From the NCBI GenBank assembly GCA_944385095.1, contig CALWVS010000003.1, positions 86,509 through 150,508 on the forward strand: 64,000 nt of DNA, read 5' to 3'. Below are positions 43,774-53,300 of this stretch, in pieces. The position numbers and the translations under genes are program-made. Source of the stretch: an uncultured Oscillospiraceae bacterium (GTDB taxonomy: Bacteria; Bacillota; Clostridia; Oscillospirales; Oscillospiraceae). The notes under the pieces were generated by a model that searched no databases, was not told where the DNA came from, and saw only the letters and a list, made by a program, of their open reading frames with translations. Positions within the stretch are counted from its first letter, which is position 1; each line of letters begins with the position of its first letter.

Positions 43774-44250
43774 ATGATTTGTAAAGAAAAAACAGTATGC
43801 TTTACAGGGCACAGAGAATTGAGAGAACATACAGATACACTGTTCCCAAAACTTTATGAGACAGTGGAACTGTTGATTCAGCGTGGTTATTGCTATTTTG
43901 GTACTGGCGGTGCAAGGGGTTTTGATGCTCTCGCTGCTGAAGTTGTCCTTGCACTGAAAGAGAAATACCCGCATATCCATTTAATTCTTGTACTGCCATT
44001 CAAAATGCAGTATTCCCATGAATATGGATGGAGTATGGAAGATGTGATACAACATCAACAGCACAAAAAAAGAGCCTCCAAAGTGGTTTACACACAGGAG
44101 ACATACAGTGCAGGGTGTTACTATAAGAGAAATCGGCATTTGGTTGACTTTTCTGGAATTTGTGTCTGTTATCAGTACAAAAATACAGGTGGAACGGCTT
44201 ATACTACAAAATACGCAAGGGAGCAGGGCGTAAAAATCATTCAGATATAG
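43774..44250 (+). CDS. SLOG-family DUF1273 (YoqJ-like) protein
   Basis: 158 residues, one Rossmann-like domain. CFTGHRELREH at the start and GTGGARGFDALAAEVVLALK match DUF1273; SGICVCYQYKNTGGTAYT is the C-terminal nucleotide-site stretch of the SLOG superfamily, which binds nucleotides or nucleotide-derived signals. Function unknown. AGGGGGTG lies five bases before the ATG. It diverges from the XRE regulator and ends in a perfect hairpin terminator, forming a compact two-gene module. Confidence 0.82.
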   Translation: MICKEKTVCFTGHRELREHTDTLFPKLYETVELLIQRGYCYFGTGGARGFDALAAEVVLALKEKYPHIHLILVLPFKMQYSHEYGWSMEDVIQHQQHKKRASKVVYTQETYSAGCYYKRNRHLVDFSGICVCYQYKNTGGTAYTTKYAREQGVKIIQI

Positions 44251-44283
44251 AACAAGGTGGGTGTTAATACACCCACCTTGTTT
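44251..44283 (+). terminator. Terminator after the SLOG-family gene
   Basis: 13-bp stem AACAAGGTGGGTG.. / CACCCACCTTGTT with a short loop, then TTC. Confidence 0.85.
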
Positions 44284-44301
44284 CATTGTATGAGAGAATT
44301 T

Positions 44302-44334
44302 ATTGTAAACCGTAAATATATTTGAGTTGACAAT
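44302..44334. promoter_or_regulatory. BirA operator of the biotin operon
   Basis: ATTGTAAAC, 15 bases, GTTGACAAT: the two half-sites and spacing fit the known BirA box of Bacillota (TTGTAAAC-N15-GTTTACAA), with one mismatch in the right arm. The right arm overlaps the -35 TTGACA of the bio promoter, so biotin-loaded BirA would block transcription. Confidence 0.8.
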
Positions 44335-44355
44335 ATACGTGGATTGTGTTACATT
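44327..44355 (+). promoter_or_regulatory. Promoter of bioY-bioD-bioA
   Basis: Perfect TTGACA, 17-base spacer, TACATT, 52 bases before the bioY start and overlapping the BirA box. Confidence 0.72.
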
Positions 44356-44406
44356 TGCATGGAAAAACAGGGAACCACATCCAAATACAGAACAGGAGAA
44401 TGAGAA

Positions 44407-44967
44407 ATGAAACAAAACCATACAAGAAACTTAATATTGTGTTCGCTTTTTGCAGCCTTGACCGTGGTGGGAGCATTTATCAGAATCCCAATCCCTGTCG
44501 TTCCGTTTACCTTACAACTCCTATTTACAATGATGGCAGGGCTTTTGCTTGGTGGAAAACTGGGTGCTGCTTCCGTTTGTGTATATATTGTAATGGGGTT
44601 GATTGGGCTGCCTGTGTTTACAGAAGGTGGTGGCTTTGCTTATGTCTTAAAGCCAAGTTTTGGGTATATTCTGGGCTTTGCGGTTGCCTCCTATGTAACC
44701 GGTAAAATTGCAAATCAGACAGCGAAACCCAGTTATCGGCGGTTACTGGCTGCAAATTTTGTAGGTTTGGGCATTGTCTATCTGATGGGAATGGTTTACT
44801 ACTATGTGATGAGTAATTTCTATCTGGGCAGCCCCATTGGTCTGTGGCCACTTTTCCTGTACTGCTTCCTTTTGGCTGTACCAGGTGATATTTTGCTGTG
44901 TATCCTTGCAGCAATCCTTGGAAAACGTCTCATTCCATTGATGCACCATCAAAGAATGGAACGATAA
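44407..44967 (+). CDS. bioY: Biotin ECF transporter S-component BioY
   Basis: Membrane protein of 186 residues with about six helices that binds biotin for an ECF transporter. IRIPIPVVPFTLQLLFTMMA and GLLLGGKLGAASVCVYIVMG are strong BioY hallmarks; so is GLPVFTEGGGFAYVLKPSFG. The energising EcfA/A'/T module is not in the window. It heads an operon under a BirA box. Confidence 0.95.
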   Translation: MKQNHTRNLILCSLFAALTVVGAFIRIPIPVVPFTLQLLFTMMAGLLLGGKLGAASVCVYIVMGLIGLPVFTEGGGFAYVLKPSFGYILGFAVASYVTGKIANQTAKPSYRRLLAANFVGLGIVYLMGMVYYYVMSNFYLGSPIGLWPLFLYCFLLAVPGDILLCILAAILGKRLIPLMHHQRMER

Positions 44968-44989
44968 AACGATGAGGGGAGAATCTGTT

Positions 44990-45673
44990 ATGAGTCAAAA
45001 CTTGTTTATCACTGGAACCGGTACAGATGTGGGCAAAACCTATGTGACAGGGTTAATCGTCAAAAAATTGGCACAAAGCGGGAAAAAGGCTGCCTATTAC
45101 AAAGCGGCTATGAGTGGGAATGAAAGACAGCCCAATGGAGAACTGATTCCCAATGATGCCCTCTATGTAAAAACGATTGCTCAAATTTCTCAGCCATTGG
45201 AGGAGATGTGCCCCTATGTCTATGAAACCGCCGTTTCTCCTCACTTAGCATCAAAAATGGAAGGGAACCCGGTGGAGCTGGAACAAGTGCTACAGAGATT
45301 GGATGACTTATGTGGAGAATATGATTATGTTACAGTAGAAGGGTCTGGCGGAATAGTGTGCCCACTGCGCTATGATACAAAGGAAATTTTTCTCAAAGAT
45401 TTGATAACCGCCAGAAAAATGGGCTGTCTCATCGTTGCCCATGCTGGACTTGGAACCATTAACGCTGTGGTTTTAACTGTAGAATATATGAAGTCCAATC
45501 AAATTCCCATTCAGGGTATCATTTTGAATCAGTATGAGCAGGGCAACCCACTCCATGAAGATAATCAATTTATGTGCGAACGGATGACAGGGATTCCCGT
45601 CCTTGCCTGTGTGAAAAACGGAGATACAGAACTGGAACTTCCAGTGGAACAGTTGCAGTCACTCTATAAATAA
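44990..45673 (+). CDS. bioD: Dethiobiotin synthetase
   Basis: Closes the ureido ring of 7,8-diaminopelargonate, using ATP and CO2. 227 residues from ATG 44990, which has GAGGGGAG eight bases upstream; an earlier ATG at 44972 lacks a site. The P-loop TGTGTDVGKTYVTGL and the VTVEGSGGIVCPL motif are clear. Lies between bioY and bioA. Confidence 0.95.
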   Translation: MSQNLFITGTGTDVGKTYVTGLIVKKLAQSGKKAAYYKAAMSGNERQPNGELIPNDALYVKTIAQISQPLEEMCPYVYETAVSPHLASKMEGNPVELEQVLQRLDDLCGEYDYVTVEGSGGIVCPLRYDTKEIFLKDLITARKMGCLIVAHAGLGTINAVVLTVEYMKSNQIPIQGIILNQYEQGNPLHEDNQFMCERMTGIPVLACVKNGDTELELPVEQLQSLYK

Positions 45674-45688
45674 AATGGGGGATTCGTT

Positions 45689-46885
45689 ATGATTTGGTAT
45701 CCATATACACAGATGAAAACCATGAAAGCGCCTTATGAAATTATAGATGCACAAGGGGTCTACCTCTATACCAAAGACCAAAAACTCATTGACTCTGTGT
45801 CCTCTTGGTGGAGTGTCATTCATGGCTATAAACATCCAGAACTTGACACAGCCATTGAAACACAGCTCAAAACATTTTCCCATGTGATGCTGGGAGGGCT
45901 TACCCATCAAGCAGTGCAAACACTGTCAGACAAGTTGCAAAGCTGGCTTCCCGGGGATTTGGATTACTGCTTTTTCTCTGATTCCGGCAGTGTAGCTGTG
46001 GAAGTTGCCCTGAAAATGGCGTTACAGTATTATATCAATCAGGGAGACACCAAACGAACTATGGTACTTGCATTGGAGCACGCCTACCATGGGGACACAT
46101 TCAAGACCATGGAAATCGGGGACGATGAGGACTATCATTTTGTGTTAAAGGCATATGGAAAAAGCAAAAATGTCATCCATATTCCAACAGAGATTGAGGC
46201 GTTGGAAAAGACATTCCAAGAATACCACCATTGCCTGAATTGTTTCATTGTGGAACCACTTCTTCAAGGTGCAGGCGGTATGCGTATGTATGACATTTCC
46301 TTCCTGCAACGTGCCAGAGAGCTTTGTGACCAGTATGGTGTGTTTCTTATTTTTGATGAAGTAGCCACTGGATTTGGACGCACAGGAAACCGGTTTGTTT
46401 CCGATTTGGTTTTACCAGATATTCTTGTGTTAGGAAAGGCACTGACAGGCGGTTATATAGGGCACGCTGTCACTGTGGCAAATCATAAAGTATATGAGGG
46501 ATTTTACAGTGATGACCAAACACACACCTTTATGCACGGTCCCACCTTTATGGGAAATGCACTGGCTTGCAGTGTGGCACTGAAATCCATTGAACTGTTT
46601 GAAAGTCAGGATTATCTGTCCAAAATCCAGAGAATAGAACAGATTACCCGACGAGAATTGGAACATTTTTCTGACCCCCGTGTCAAAGAGGTGCGTATCA
46701 TGGGCGGTTGTGTGTGTATGGAAGTTTATGACGCTGATACAATCAAGGGGTATCAACAGTTCGCCTATGAACGAGGTGTATTTAGCCGACCATTCCTAAA
46801 TTATCTCTATGCAATGGTTCCTTATGTCATCGGTGAAGCAGAATTGGTTCAGATTTTGGATACAATGAAAGCATGGTTTCAATAA
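45689..46885 (+). CDS. bioA: Adenosylmethionine-8-amino-7-oxononanoate aminotransferase
   Basis: PLP enzyme that makes 7,8-diaminopelargonate; 398 residues, somewhat shorter than E. coli BioA. It opens with IWYPYTQMKTM, typical of BioA. SVSSWWSVIHGYKHP matches the substrate pocket, LIFDEVATGFGRTG holds the PLP aspartate, and VLGKALTGGYIGHA the Schiff-base lysine. Follows bioD by 15 bases. bioB, bioF and bioW/C/H are missing from the operon. Confidence 0.94.
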   Translation: MIWYPYTQMKTMKAPYEIIDAQGVYLYTKDQKLIDSVSSWWSVIHGYKHPELDTAIETQLKTFSHVMLGGLTHQAVQTLSDKLQSWLPGDLDYCFFSDSGSVAVEVALKMALQYYINQGDTKRTMVLALEHAYHGDTFKTMEIGDDEDYHFVLKAYGKSKNVIHIPTEIEALEKTFQEYHHCLNCFIVEPLLQGAGGMRMYDISFLQRARELCDQYGVFLIFDEVATGFGRTGNRFVSDLVLPDILVLGKALTGGYIGHAVTVANHKVYEGFYSDDQTHTFMHGPTFMGNALACSVALKSIELFESQDYLSKIQRIEQITRRELEHFSDPRVKEVRIMGGCVCMEVYDADTIKGYQQFAYERGVFSRPFLNYLYAMVPYVIGEAELVQILDTMKAWFQ

Positions 46886-46926
46886 AAAGGGATGTTCTCA
46901 CAGAGCTGTGAGAACATCCTTTTTTC
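46884..46926. terminator. Bidirectional terminator between bioA and rlmD
   Basis: Stem AAAAAGGATGTTCTCACAG-type (one bulge) / CTGTGAGAACATCCTTTTTT, with A and T runs suitable for both strands. Confidence 0.87.
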
Positions 46927-48291
46927 TTATAGACTGGATGTTGAGGAAAGCTGGACAACCGTCTCAACATGTGCTGTTCTGGGAAACAAATCCACTGCCT
47001 GTATCTTGTGTACTTGGTAACCAAGGGTGGCAAGCCGTTTTACATCACGGGCAAGGGTGGCAGGGTCACAGGAGACATAGACAATGCGTTTGGGCTGCAT
47101 AGAGGTCAAAATCTCTGGTACTTCCGGTGCCAGACCTTTTCTGGGTGGGTCTACACAAATGACATCGGGGGTAATCCCATCCTGGGCAAGTTTTGCGGCA
47201 ATTTCTCCTGCATCACCACAGAAAAATTGTGTATTTGCAATCCCATTTCTTTCAGCATTGGCGTTGGCATCCTCAATGGCTTCCGGCACAATTTCGCAGC
47301 CAATGACAGTTTTGGCTTTCTGTGCCAGTGCAAGGGAAATGGTTCCAATACCACAATATAAATCCAAAACGGTTTCTGTTCCAGTGAGCTGGGCAAAGTC
47401 CAGCGCAATTTGGTAGAGCCGTTCTGTCTGTGGATGGTTAATCTGAAAGAAGGAGGGGACGGAGAGACGGAACGACATGCCACAGAGAGTTTCCTCTAAG
47501 TAGGATTGCCCCCACAAGGTTTCATAGCGTTCTCCCAGTATGACATTGGTGTCTTTGGTGTTACAGTTTAACACAATTCCCAGCAGAGCAGGGTATGCAC
47601 CACACAGAGATTCAATCAAGGCGGATTGGTGAGGGATTTTGTGCCCATTGACCACAATACATGCCAGAGCCTGCCCGTTTTGATTGGTGCGTACATAAAA
47701 GTGACGCACCAGCCCACTACAAGTGGCTTCCTCATAAGCGGGAATTTGGTAAGTTTCCATCCATGTCTTGAAAGCATGGCGTAGTTGGGTGACTGGTTCT
47801 GGCTGGAGCATACAGTCTGTGGTGTCAATGACATCATGACTGCGTGGGCGATAGAAGCCAATGGCAAGCCCATGTTTGGTCTGGGAAACTGGAAACTGTA
47901 CTTTGTTTCGATAACGGAGAGGAGAAACTGCACCCAAAACGGGAGGAATTTCCAAAGATAAACCACCCAGTCGGGTCAGAGCATCCTGTACCTTTTGCCG
48001 TTTTGCGGACAGTTCTTCCTCATAGGACATATGGCGATACTGGCAGCCCCCACACTTTGCACTGTATGGGCAGTCAGAATCAATTCTGGCAGGGGATGGA
48101 GTCAATAAATGAATACCGCGTGCCCATGCCACATGTTTTGTGACCTTGAGTAATTGAATTTCCCAGGTTTCTCCTTGAATGGTATTGGGAATGAATAGTA
48201 CCAGTCCATCCAACCGCGCTACACCCATTCCTTCTGCTGTGTATCCAGTGATTTGAACGGTGTGGATGCTGTTTTTCTTCCACTGTGTCAT
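46927..48291 (-). CDS. rlmD: 23S rRNA (uracil-5-)-methyltransferase, RlmD/RumA family
   Basis: 454 residues from ATG 48291 (GGAGG seven bases upstream; an earlier ATG-less extension of 16 codons is less likely). An N-terminal TRAM domain (AEGMGVARLDGLVLFIPN), iron-sulfur cysteines (CPYSAKCGGCQYRH), the SAM motif VLDLYCGIGTISLALA, VICVDPPRKGLAPEV and the catalytic-loop VYVSCDPATLARDVKRL are present. It methylates a uracil in 23S rRNA, or possibly tRNA: Bacillota RlmCD and TrmA-like paralogues are hard to separate by eye. Lies 57 bases after the comM-type gene, likely one unit. Confidence 0.92.
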   Translation of the reverse strand: MTQWKKNSIHTVQITGYTAEGMGVARLDGLVLFIPNTIQGETWEIQLLKVTKHVAWARGIHLLTPSPARIDSDCPYSAKCGGCQYRHMSYEEELSAKRQKVQDALTRLGGLSLEIPPVLGAVSPLRYRNKVQFPVSQTKHGLAIGFYRPRSHDVIDTTDCMLQPEPVTQLRHAFKTWMETYQIPAYEEATCSGLVRHFYVRTNQNGQALACIVVNGHKIPHQSALIESLCGAYPALLGIVLNCNTKDTNVILGERYETLWGQSYLEETLCGMSFRLSVPSFFQINHPQTERLYQIALDFAQLTGTETVLDLYCGIGTISLALAQKAKTVIGCEIVPEAIEDANANAERNGIANTQFFCGDAGEIAAKLAQDGITPDVICVDPPRKGLAPEVPEILTSMQPKRIVYVSCDPATLARDVKRLATLGYQVHKIQAVDLFPRTAHVETVVQLSSTSSL

Positions 48292-48348
48292 GGGGGTTCC
48301 TCCAACATAATCAGAAATTTTGTGTTTTGTTTTTGTCATAAGAAAAAG

Positions 48349-49857
48349 TCAGCGTTTCAAATAAGCAGGGGGACGATATTGCAGAGCTTCTGCCAAGTGG
48401 GATACCTGAATGTCTGTTTCTCCCTCCAAGTCAGCAATGGTGCGTGCCACACGCCGAATACGGTCATAGCTGCGTGCAGACAGCCCCATACGTTCATAGG
48501 CACCTCGCATCATGCGCTGGCAGTCATCATTCAGATGACAGAACTGGTCAAGATAGGGTTGCATCATCTGTGCATTGCATTGCCCATGTTCCCGTTTCTG
48601 TTGAATGGAGCGCGTCCGGTTTATCCGTTCTTTCACCTGCTGAGAGGATTCAGAAGGCGTTTGGGTGGCTAAATCTTCAAAATTCAGGGAAGATACTTCA
48701 ATAAACAAATCAATGCGGTCTAACAGGGGACCAGAAAGACGGGAGAGGTATTTTTGTACTTGTTGTTCAGAACATTTACAACGACCGGATGGGTGCCCAT
48801 ACCATCCACATTTACAGGGATTCATGGCACATACCAGCATAAACCGGCTGGGGTAGGAGACAGAGCCGGATGCACGGGAGATATGTACAACCCCATCTTC
48901 CATAGGTTGTCTCAGCACCTCCAGCACATCTTTTTGGAACTCTGGCAACTCATCCAAAAATAGAACCCCATTGTGTGCCAGAGAGATTTCCCCCGGTTTG
49001 GGATTGGCACCACCACCAGACATCCCAACAGCAGAGATGCTGTGGTGAGGGGAGCGAAAGGGACGCTGATGAATCAGAGGATTTTGGGCAGAAGTCAGCC
49101 CCATCACCGAGTGAATTTCTGTGGTTTCCAGTGCCTCTGTCTGTGTCATATCAGGCAAAATACCAGGCAGACGTTTTGCCAGCATGGATTTGCCAGTGCC
49201 GGGAGGTCCCACCATCAAAATATTGTGCCCCCCAGCGGCGGCAATTTCCAGTGCACGTTTCACAGCATCCTGTCCCTTCACATCGGACAGGTCGGGACAT
49301 GTAGCAGATGCAGTGGATACAGAACAGGGAGGAGCGGGAGAAATGGGTACTTCACCAGTCAGGTGCTGGACCAGTTGGGAGATGTGTTCCACAGGATAAA
49401 TGAGGGGACCGTCTGCCAAAGTGGCTTCAGGTGCGTTTTCTTTTGGCACAAACAGGTGCTCAACGCCAACACGCTTTGCCGCCAGTGCCATAGGGAGCAT
49501 ACCAGCCGTGGGACGCAGATGCCCAGTGAGAGACAACTCTCCTAAAAAAGCACAGCGTTCTGTCTGTATGTTCAACTGGTTGCCAGCCACTAAAATACCA
49601 ATCAGAATGGGCAAATCGTATAGGGTGCCAATTTTCTTTAAATGGGCAGGGGCAAGGTTGACCGTGATACGGCTGACTGGAAAGCGAAAACCACAGTTTT
49701 TGATGGCAGCACGCACACGCTCCCGGGCTTCACTGACCGCTGCATCAGGCAGCCCAACAACTGTAAACGCAGGCAAACCATTGGAGAGATCACACTCCAC
49801 TGTAACAGGATAACCCATGATTCCATGAAGCCCCAAGGATTGCACAGAGTAGACCAT
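48349..49857 (-). CDS. comM: YifB/ComM-family Mg-chelatase-like AAA+ ATPase
   Basis: 502 residues from ATG 49857, with AGGAGG seven bases upstream. The N-terminal Lon-protease-like fold domain (PVTVECDLSNGLPAFTVVGL) is followed by an AAA+ module with Walker A VGPPGTGKSMLAKRLPGIL, FRSPHHSISAVGMSGGG, Walker B GVLFLDELPEF, and a C-terminal Mg-chelatase domain. A zinc-type CKCGWYGHPSGRCKCS insert is present. ComM is a branch-migration helicase that helps integrate incoming DNA in natural transformation; that role is inferred here. Confidence 0.95.
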   Translation of the reverse strand: MVYSVQSLGLHGIMGYPVTVECDLSNGLPAFTVVGLPDAAVSEARERVRAAIKNCGFRFPVSRITVNLAPAHLKKIGTLYDLPILIGILVAGNQLNIQTERCAFLGELSLTGHLRPTAGMLPMALAAKRVGVEHLFVPKENAPEATLADGPLIYPVEHISQLVQHLTGEVPISPAPPCSVSTASATCPDLSDVKGQDAVKRALEIAAAGGHNILMVGPPGTGKSMLAKRLPGILPDMTQTEALETTEIHSVMGLTSAQNPLIHQRPFRSPHHSISAVGMSGGGANPKPGEISLAHNGVLFLDELPEFQKDVLEVLRQPMEDGVVHISRASGSVSYPSRFMLVCAMNPCKCGWYGHPSGRCKCSEQQVQKYLSRLSGPLLDRIDLFIEVSSLNFEDLATQTPSESSQQVKERINRTRSIQQKREHGQCNAQMMQPYLDQFCHLNDDCQRMMRGAYERMGLSARSYDRIRRVARTIADLEGETDIQVSHLAEALQYRPPAYLKR

Positions 49858-50075
49858 ACCAGTTCCTCCTGAAAACAAAAGAGAAATATGAGAACTGGAA
49901 TGAAAAGAATTTTCATTCCAGTTTTGTTTATTTTTTGTGTATATTTCAAAAAAACAATACAAATATCAGAATAAGAGCAAACGAATTCCAGTCTATTTTA
50001 ATCGGATATCGGAAAGATTTCAAGGGTATCGTATAAATTTATCCAGAAAAAACGGGAAAAAAACGGTGGAATCAA

Positions 50076-50104
50076 TTTACAAACCAAAGAGAAAGTGTTA
50101 AAAT
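50076..50104 (+). promoter_or_regulatory. Promoter of nifJ
   Basis: TTTACA, 17-base spacer, TAAAAT. The predicted start near 50111 gives a leader of about 210 bases. Confidence 0.6.
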
Positions 50105-50127
50105 GAAGCCATGCTGAGATATGCAAC

Positions 50128-50220
50128 CATTCTGTATGCCCAGAGAATGGGCTGTTTTTCTGGAATATAGCAAAACAGTTATAGTCACTATAACTGTTTC
50201 GGTCATGGGCTTTTTTCAGG
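50128..50220 (+). promoter_or_regulatory. Structured leader of nifJ, possible attenuator
   Basis: Three elements follow one another. CCATTCT (50128) can pair with AGAATGG (50144), or the inner GCCCA (50138) with TGGGC (50148) followed by TGTTTTTC. Next comes a perfect AACAGTTATAG / CTATAACTGTT hairpin (50174-50198). Then a second TGGGCTTTTTT (50206-50216) could also pair with GCCCA. Mutually exclusive pairings next to two U-runs are the form of a transcription attenuator. The AT-rich palindrome may instead be a protein operator. Confidence 0.45.
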
Positions 50221-50320
50221 AAAAACAGTAAAATAGGGCAGTAACTTATGGAATGTGGGGTAGTTGGGAATACCCCATTACCAAAGAACCATTTGAATAA
50301 GGAAGAAAGTAGGGAACTCT

Positions 50321-53300
50321 ATGGCAAGAAAGTTCAAAACCATGGACGGCAACAATGCGGCAGCATATGTAAGCTATGCCTTTACTGAGGTAGCTGGCAT
50401 TTACCCCATTACTCCGTCCAGCCCAATGGCTGACTATGTAGATCAGTGGGCAGCTCAGGGTCAGAAAAACATCTTCGGCACCACTGTCAATGTGGTGGAG
50501 ATGCAGTCTGAGGCCGGTGCAGCAGGTACTGTGCATGGCTCTCTGGCTGCTGGTGCTCTGACCACCACTTACACTGCATCTCAGGGTCTGCTGCTGATGA
50601 TCCCCAACATGTACAAGATTGCTGGTGAGCTGCTGCCCACCGTGTTCCATGTGTCTGCCCGTACTGTGGCTGCACAGTCTCTGAACATCTTCGGCGATCA
50701 CTCCGACGTTATGGCCTGCCGCCAGACTGGCTTTGCTATGCTGGCTGAGGGCAATGTACAGGAAGTGATGGATCTGGCTCCTGTTGCCCATCTGGCAGCA
50801 ATTAAGGGTCGTGTCCCCTTCATCAACTTCTTTGATGGTTTCCGTACTTCTCACGAAATTCAGAAGATTGCCATTTGGGATTACAAGGATCTGGCTGAGA
50901 TGGTTGACATGGATGCAGTGGCTGCATTCCGTCAGCGTGCACTGAATCCTGAGCATCCCACCATGCGTGGCTCTCATGAAAACGGTGATATTTTCTTCCA
51001 GCACCGTGAGGCATGCAACCCCTACTATGATGCTCTGCCCGAGATTGTAGAGGAGTACATGGGCAAGGTCAATGAGAAGCTGGGCACCAATTATCAGCTG
51101 TTCAACTACTATGGTGCTCCTGATGCTGACCGTGTGATTGTTGCTATGGGTTCCTTCTGCGATGTGGCTGAGGAAGTCATTGACTACCTGAATGCACACG
51201 GTGAGAAGGTTGGTCTGGTGAAGGTGCGTCTGTATCGTCCTTTCCGTGCAGACAAGCTGATTGCTGCCATTCCTGCCACTGCTAAGAAGATTGCTGTTAT
51301 GGACCGCACCAAGGAGCCTGGTGCTCTGGGTGATCCTCTGTATCTGGATGTGATTACCGCTCTGTCCACTGCTGGCATCCACGACAAGGTTGTTGTTGGT
51401 GGTCGCTATGGTCTGGGCTCCAAGGATACTCCTCCCAAGAGTGTATTTGCTGTGTATGAGAATCTGGCTCAGGCTCAGCCCAAGGATCATTTCACCATCG
51501 GTATCGTGGACGATGTGACCAACACTTCTCTGGAGGAGAAGGAGTCTGCCAACACTGCCGCAGAAGGCACCATCGAGTGCAAGTTCTGGGGTCTGGGCGG
51601 CGACGGTACTGTTGGTGCTAACAAGAACTCCATTAAGATCATTGGTGACCATACTGACAAGTATGTACAGGCTTACTTCCAGTATGACTCCAAAAAGACT
51701 GGCGGCGTAACCGTAAGCCACCTGCGCTTTGGTGACAATGCCATCAAGAGCCCCTACTATATCAACAAGGCTGACTTCGTGGCCTGCCATAACCCCTCCT
51801 ACATTGTGAAGGGCTTCCCCATGGTGCGTGACGTAAAGCCCGGCGGCACCTTCCTCATCAACTGCCAGTGGTCTGCTGAGGATCTGGACAAGCACATGCC
51901 TGCTGTTGCAAAGCGTTATATCGCTGCCAACAACATTCAGGTCTACACCATTGACGCCATTGATCTGGCTGCTAAGATTGGTATGGGCAAGCGCACCAAC
52001 ACCATTCTCCAGTCTGCATTCTTTGCTCTGGCTAAGGTTATGCCTCAGGAGGAGGCCATCCAGTATATGAAGGATGCTGCCACTAAGTCCTACCTGAAGA
52101 AGGGTCAGGATGTGGTTGACATGAACCACAAGGCCATTGATGCTGGTGCGACTGCATTCAAGAAGTTTGACGTTCCTGCTTCCTGGGCTACCGCTGAGGA
52201 TGTAAAGGCAGAGAACACCCTGACTGGTCCTGCAAAGCTGGTGAAGATGGTGGAATCCATTCTGGAGCCTGTGGACCGTATGGACGGCGACAGCCTGCCT
52301 GTTTCCGCTTTCGTAGAGCATGTGGATGGTACCTTCGAGCAGGGTGCTTCTGCTTACGAGAAGCGTGGCGTAGCTGTGTCTGTACCTACATGGGATGCTA
52401 CCAAGTGTATCCAGTGTAACCAGTGCTCCTTTGTCTGCCCCCATGCTACCATCCGTCCCTTCGCTCTGACTGAGGAGGAGGCTAAGAACGCTCCTGAGGC
52501 AGCTAAGATTGTAGATGTGAAGGCTGGTAAGGGCAAGGGCGTTTATAAGTTCGCTATGGCAGTCAGCCCCCTCGATTGTATGGGCTGTGGTGTCTGTGCT
52601 AAGGTCTGTCCCGCAAGTGCTCTGACTATGGTGCCTCAGGAGCAGGAAGCTGCTCAGCAGCCTGTATTTGATTACATGGTTGCCAATGTGGCTGCTAAGA
52701 GCGATGTGACCGACCTGACTGTGAAGGGCAGCCAGTTCAACAAGCCTCTGCTGGAGTTCTCTGGCTCCTGTGCAGGCTGTGCTGAAACTGCTTATGCCCG
52801 TCTCATCACCCAGCTGTTCGGTGATCGTATGTATATCTCCAATGCAACTGGCTGTTCCTCCATCTGGGGCGGTCCTGCTGCAACTTCCCCCTACACCACC
52901 AATGCTGAGGGCAAGGGTCCCGCTTGGGCTAACTCCCTGTTCGAGGACAACGCTGAGCATGGTCTGGGTATGTATCTGGGTCAGAAGGCCATCCGTGACC
53001 GCCTGATTGGTCAGCTGTCCGCTATGGCTGAGGCTGAGGCAACTCCTGCTGAGGCAAAGGCTGCCATCGAGGCATTCATTGCTACCAAGGATGACGGTAC
53101 TGCAAATCAGGCTGCTACTGCTGCTCTGGTTACTGAGCTGGAGAAGGGTGCCGCTGCTGGTTGTGACGCCTGCAAGGCAATTCTGGCTGAGAAGGAGTAC
53201 CTGAACAAGAAGTCCGTGTGGATCTTCGGTGGTGACGGCTGGGCATACGACATTGGCTTCGGCGGTGTTGACCATGTTCTGGCTTCCGGTGAGGATGTTA

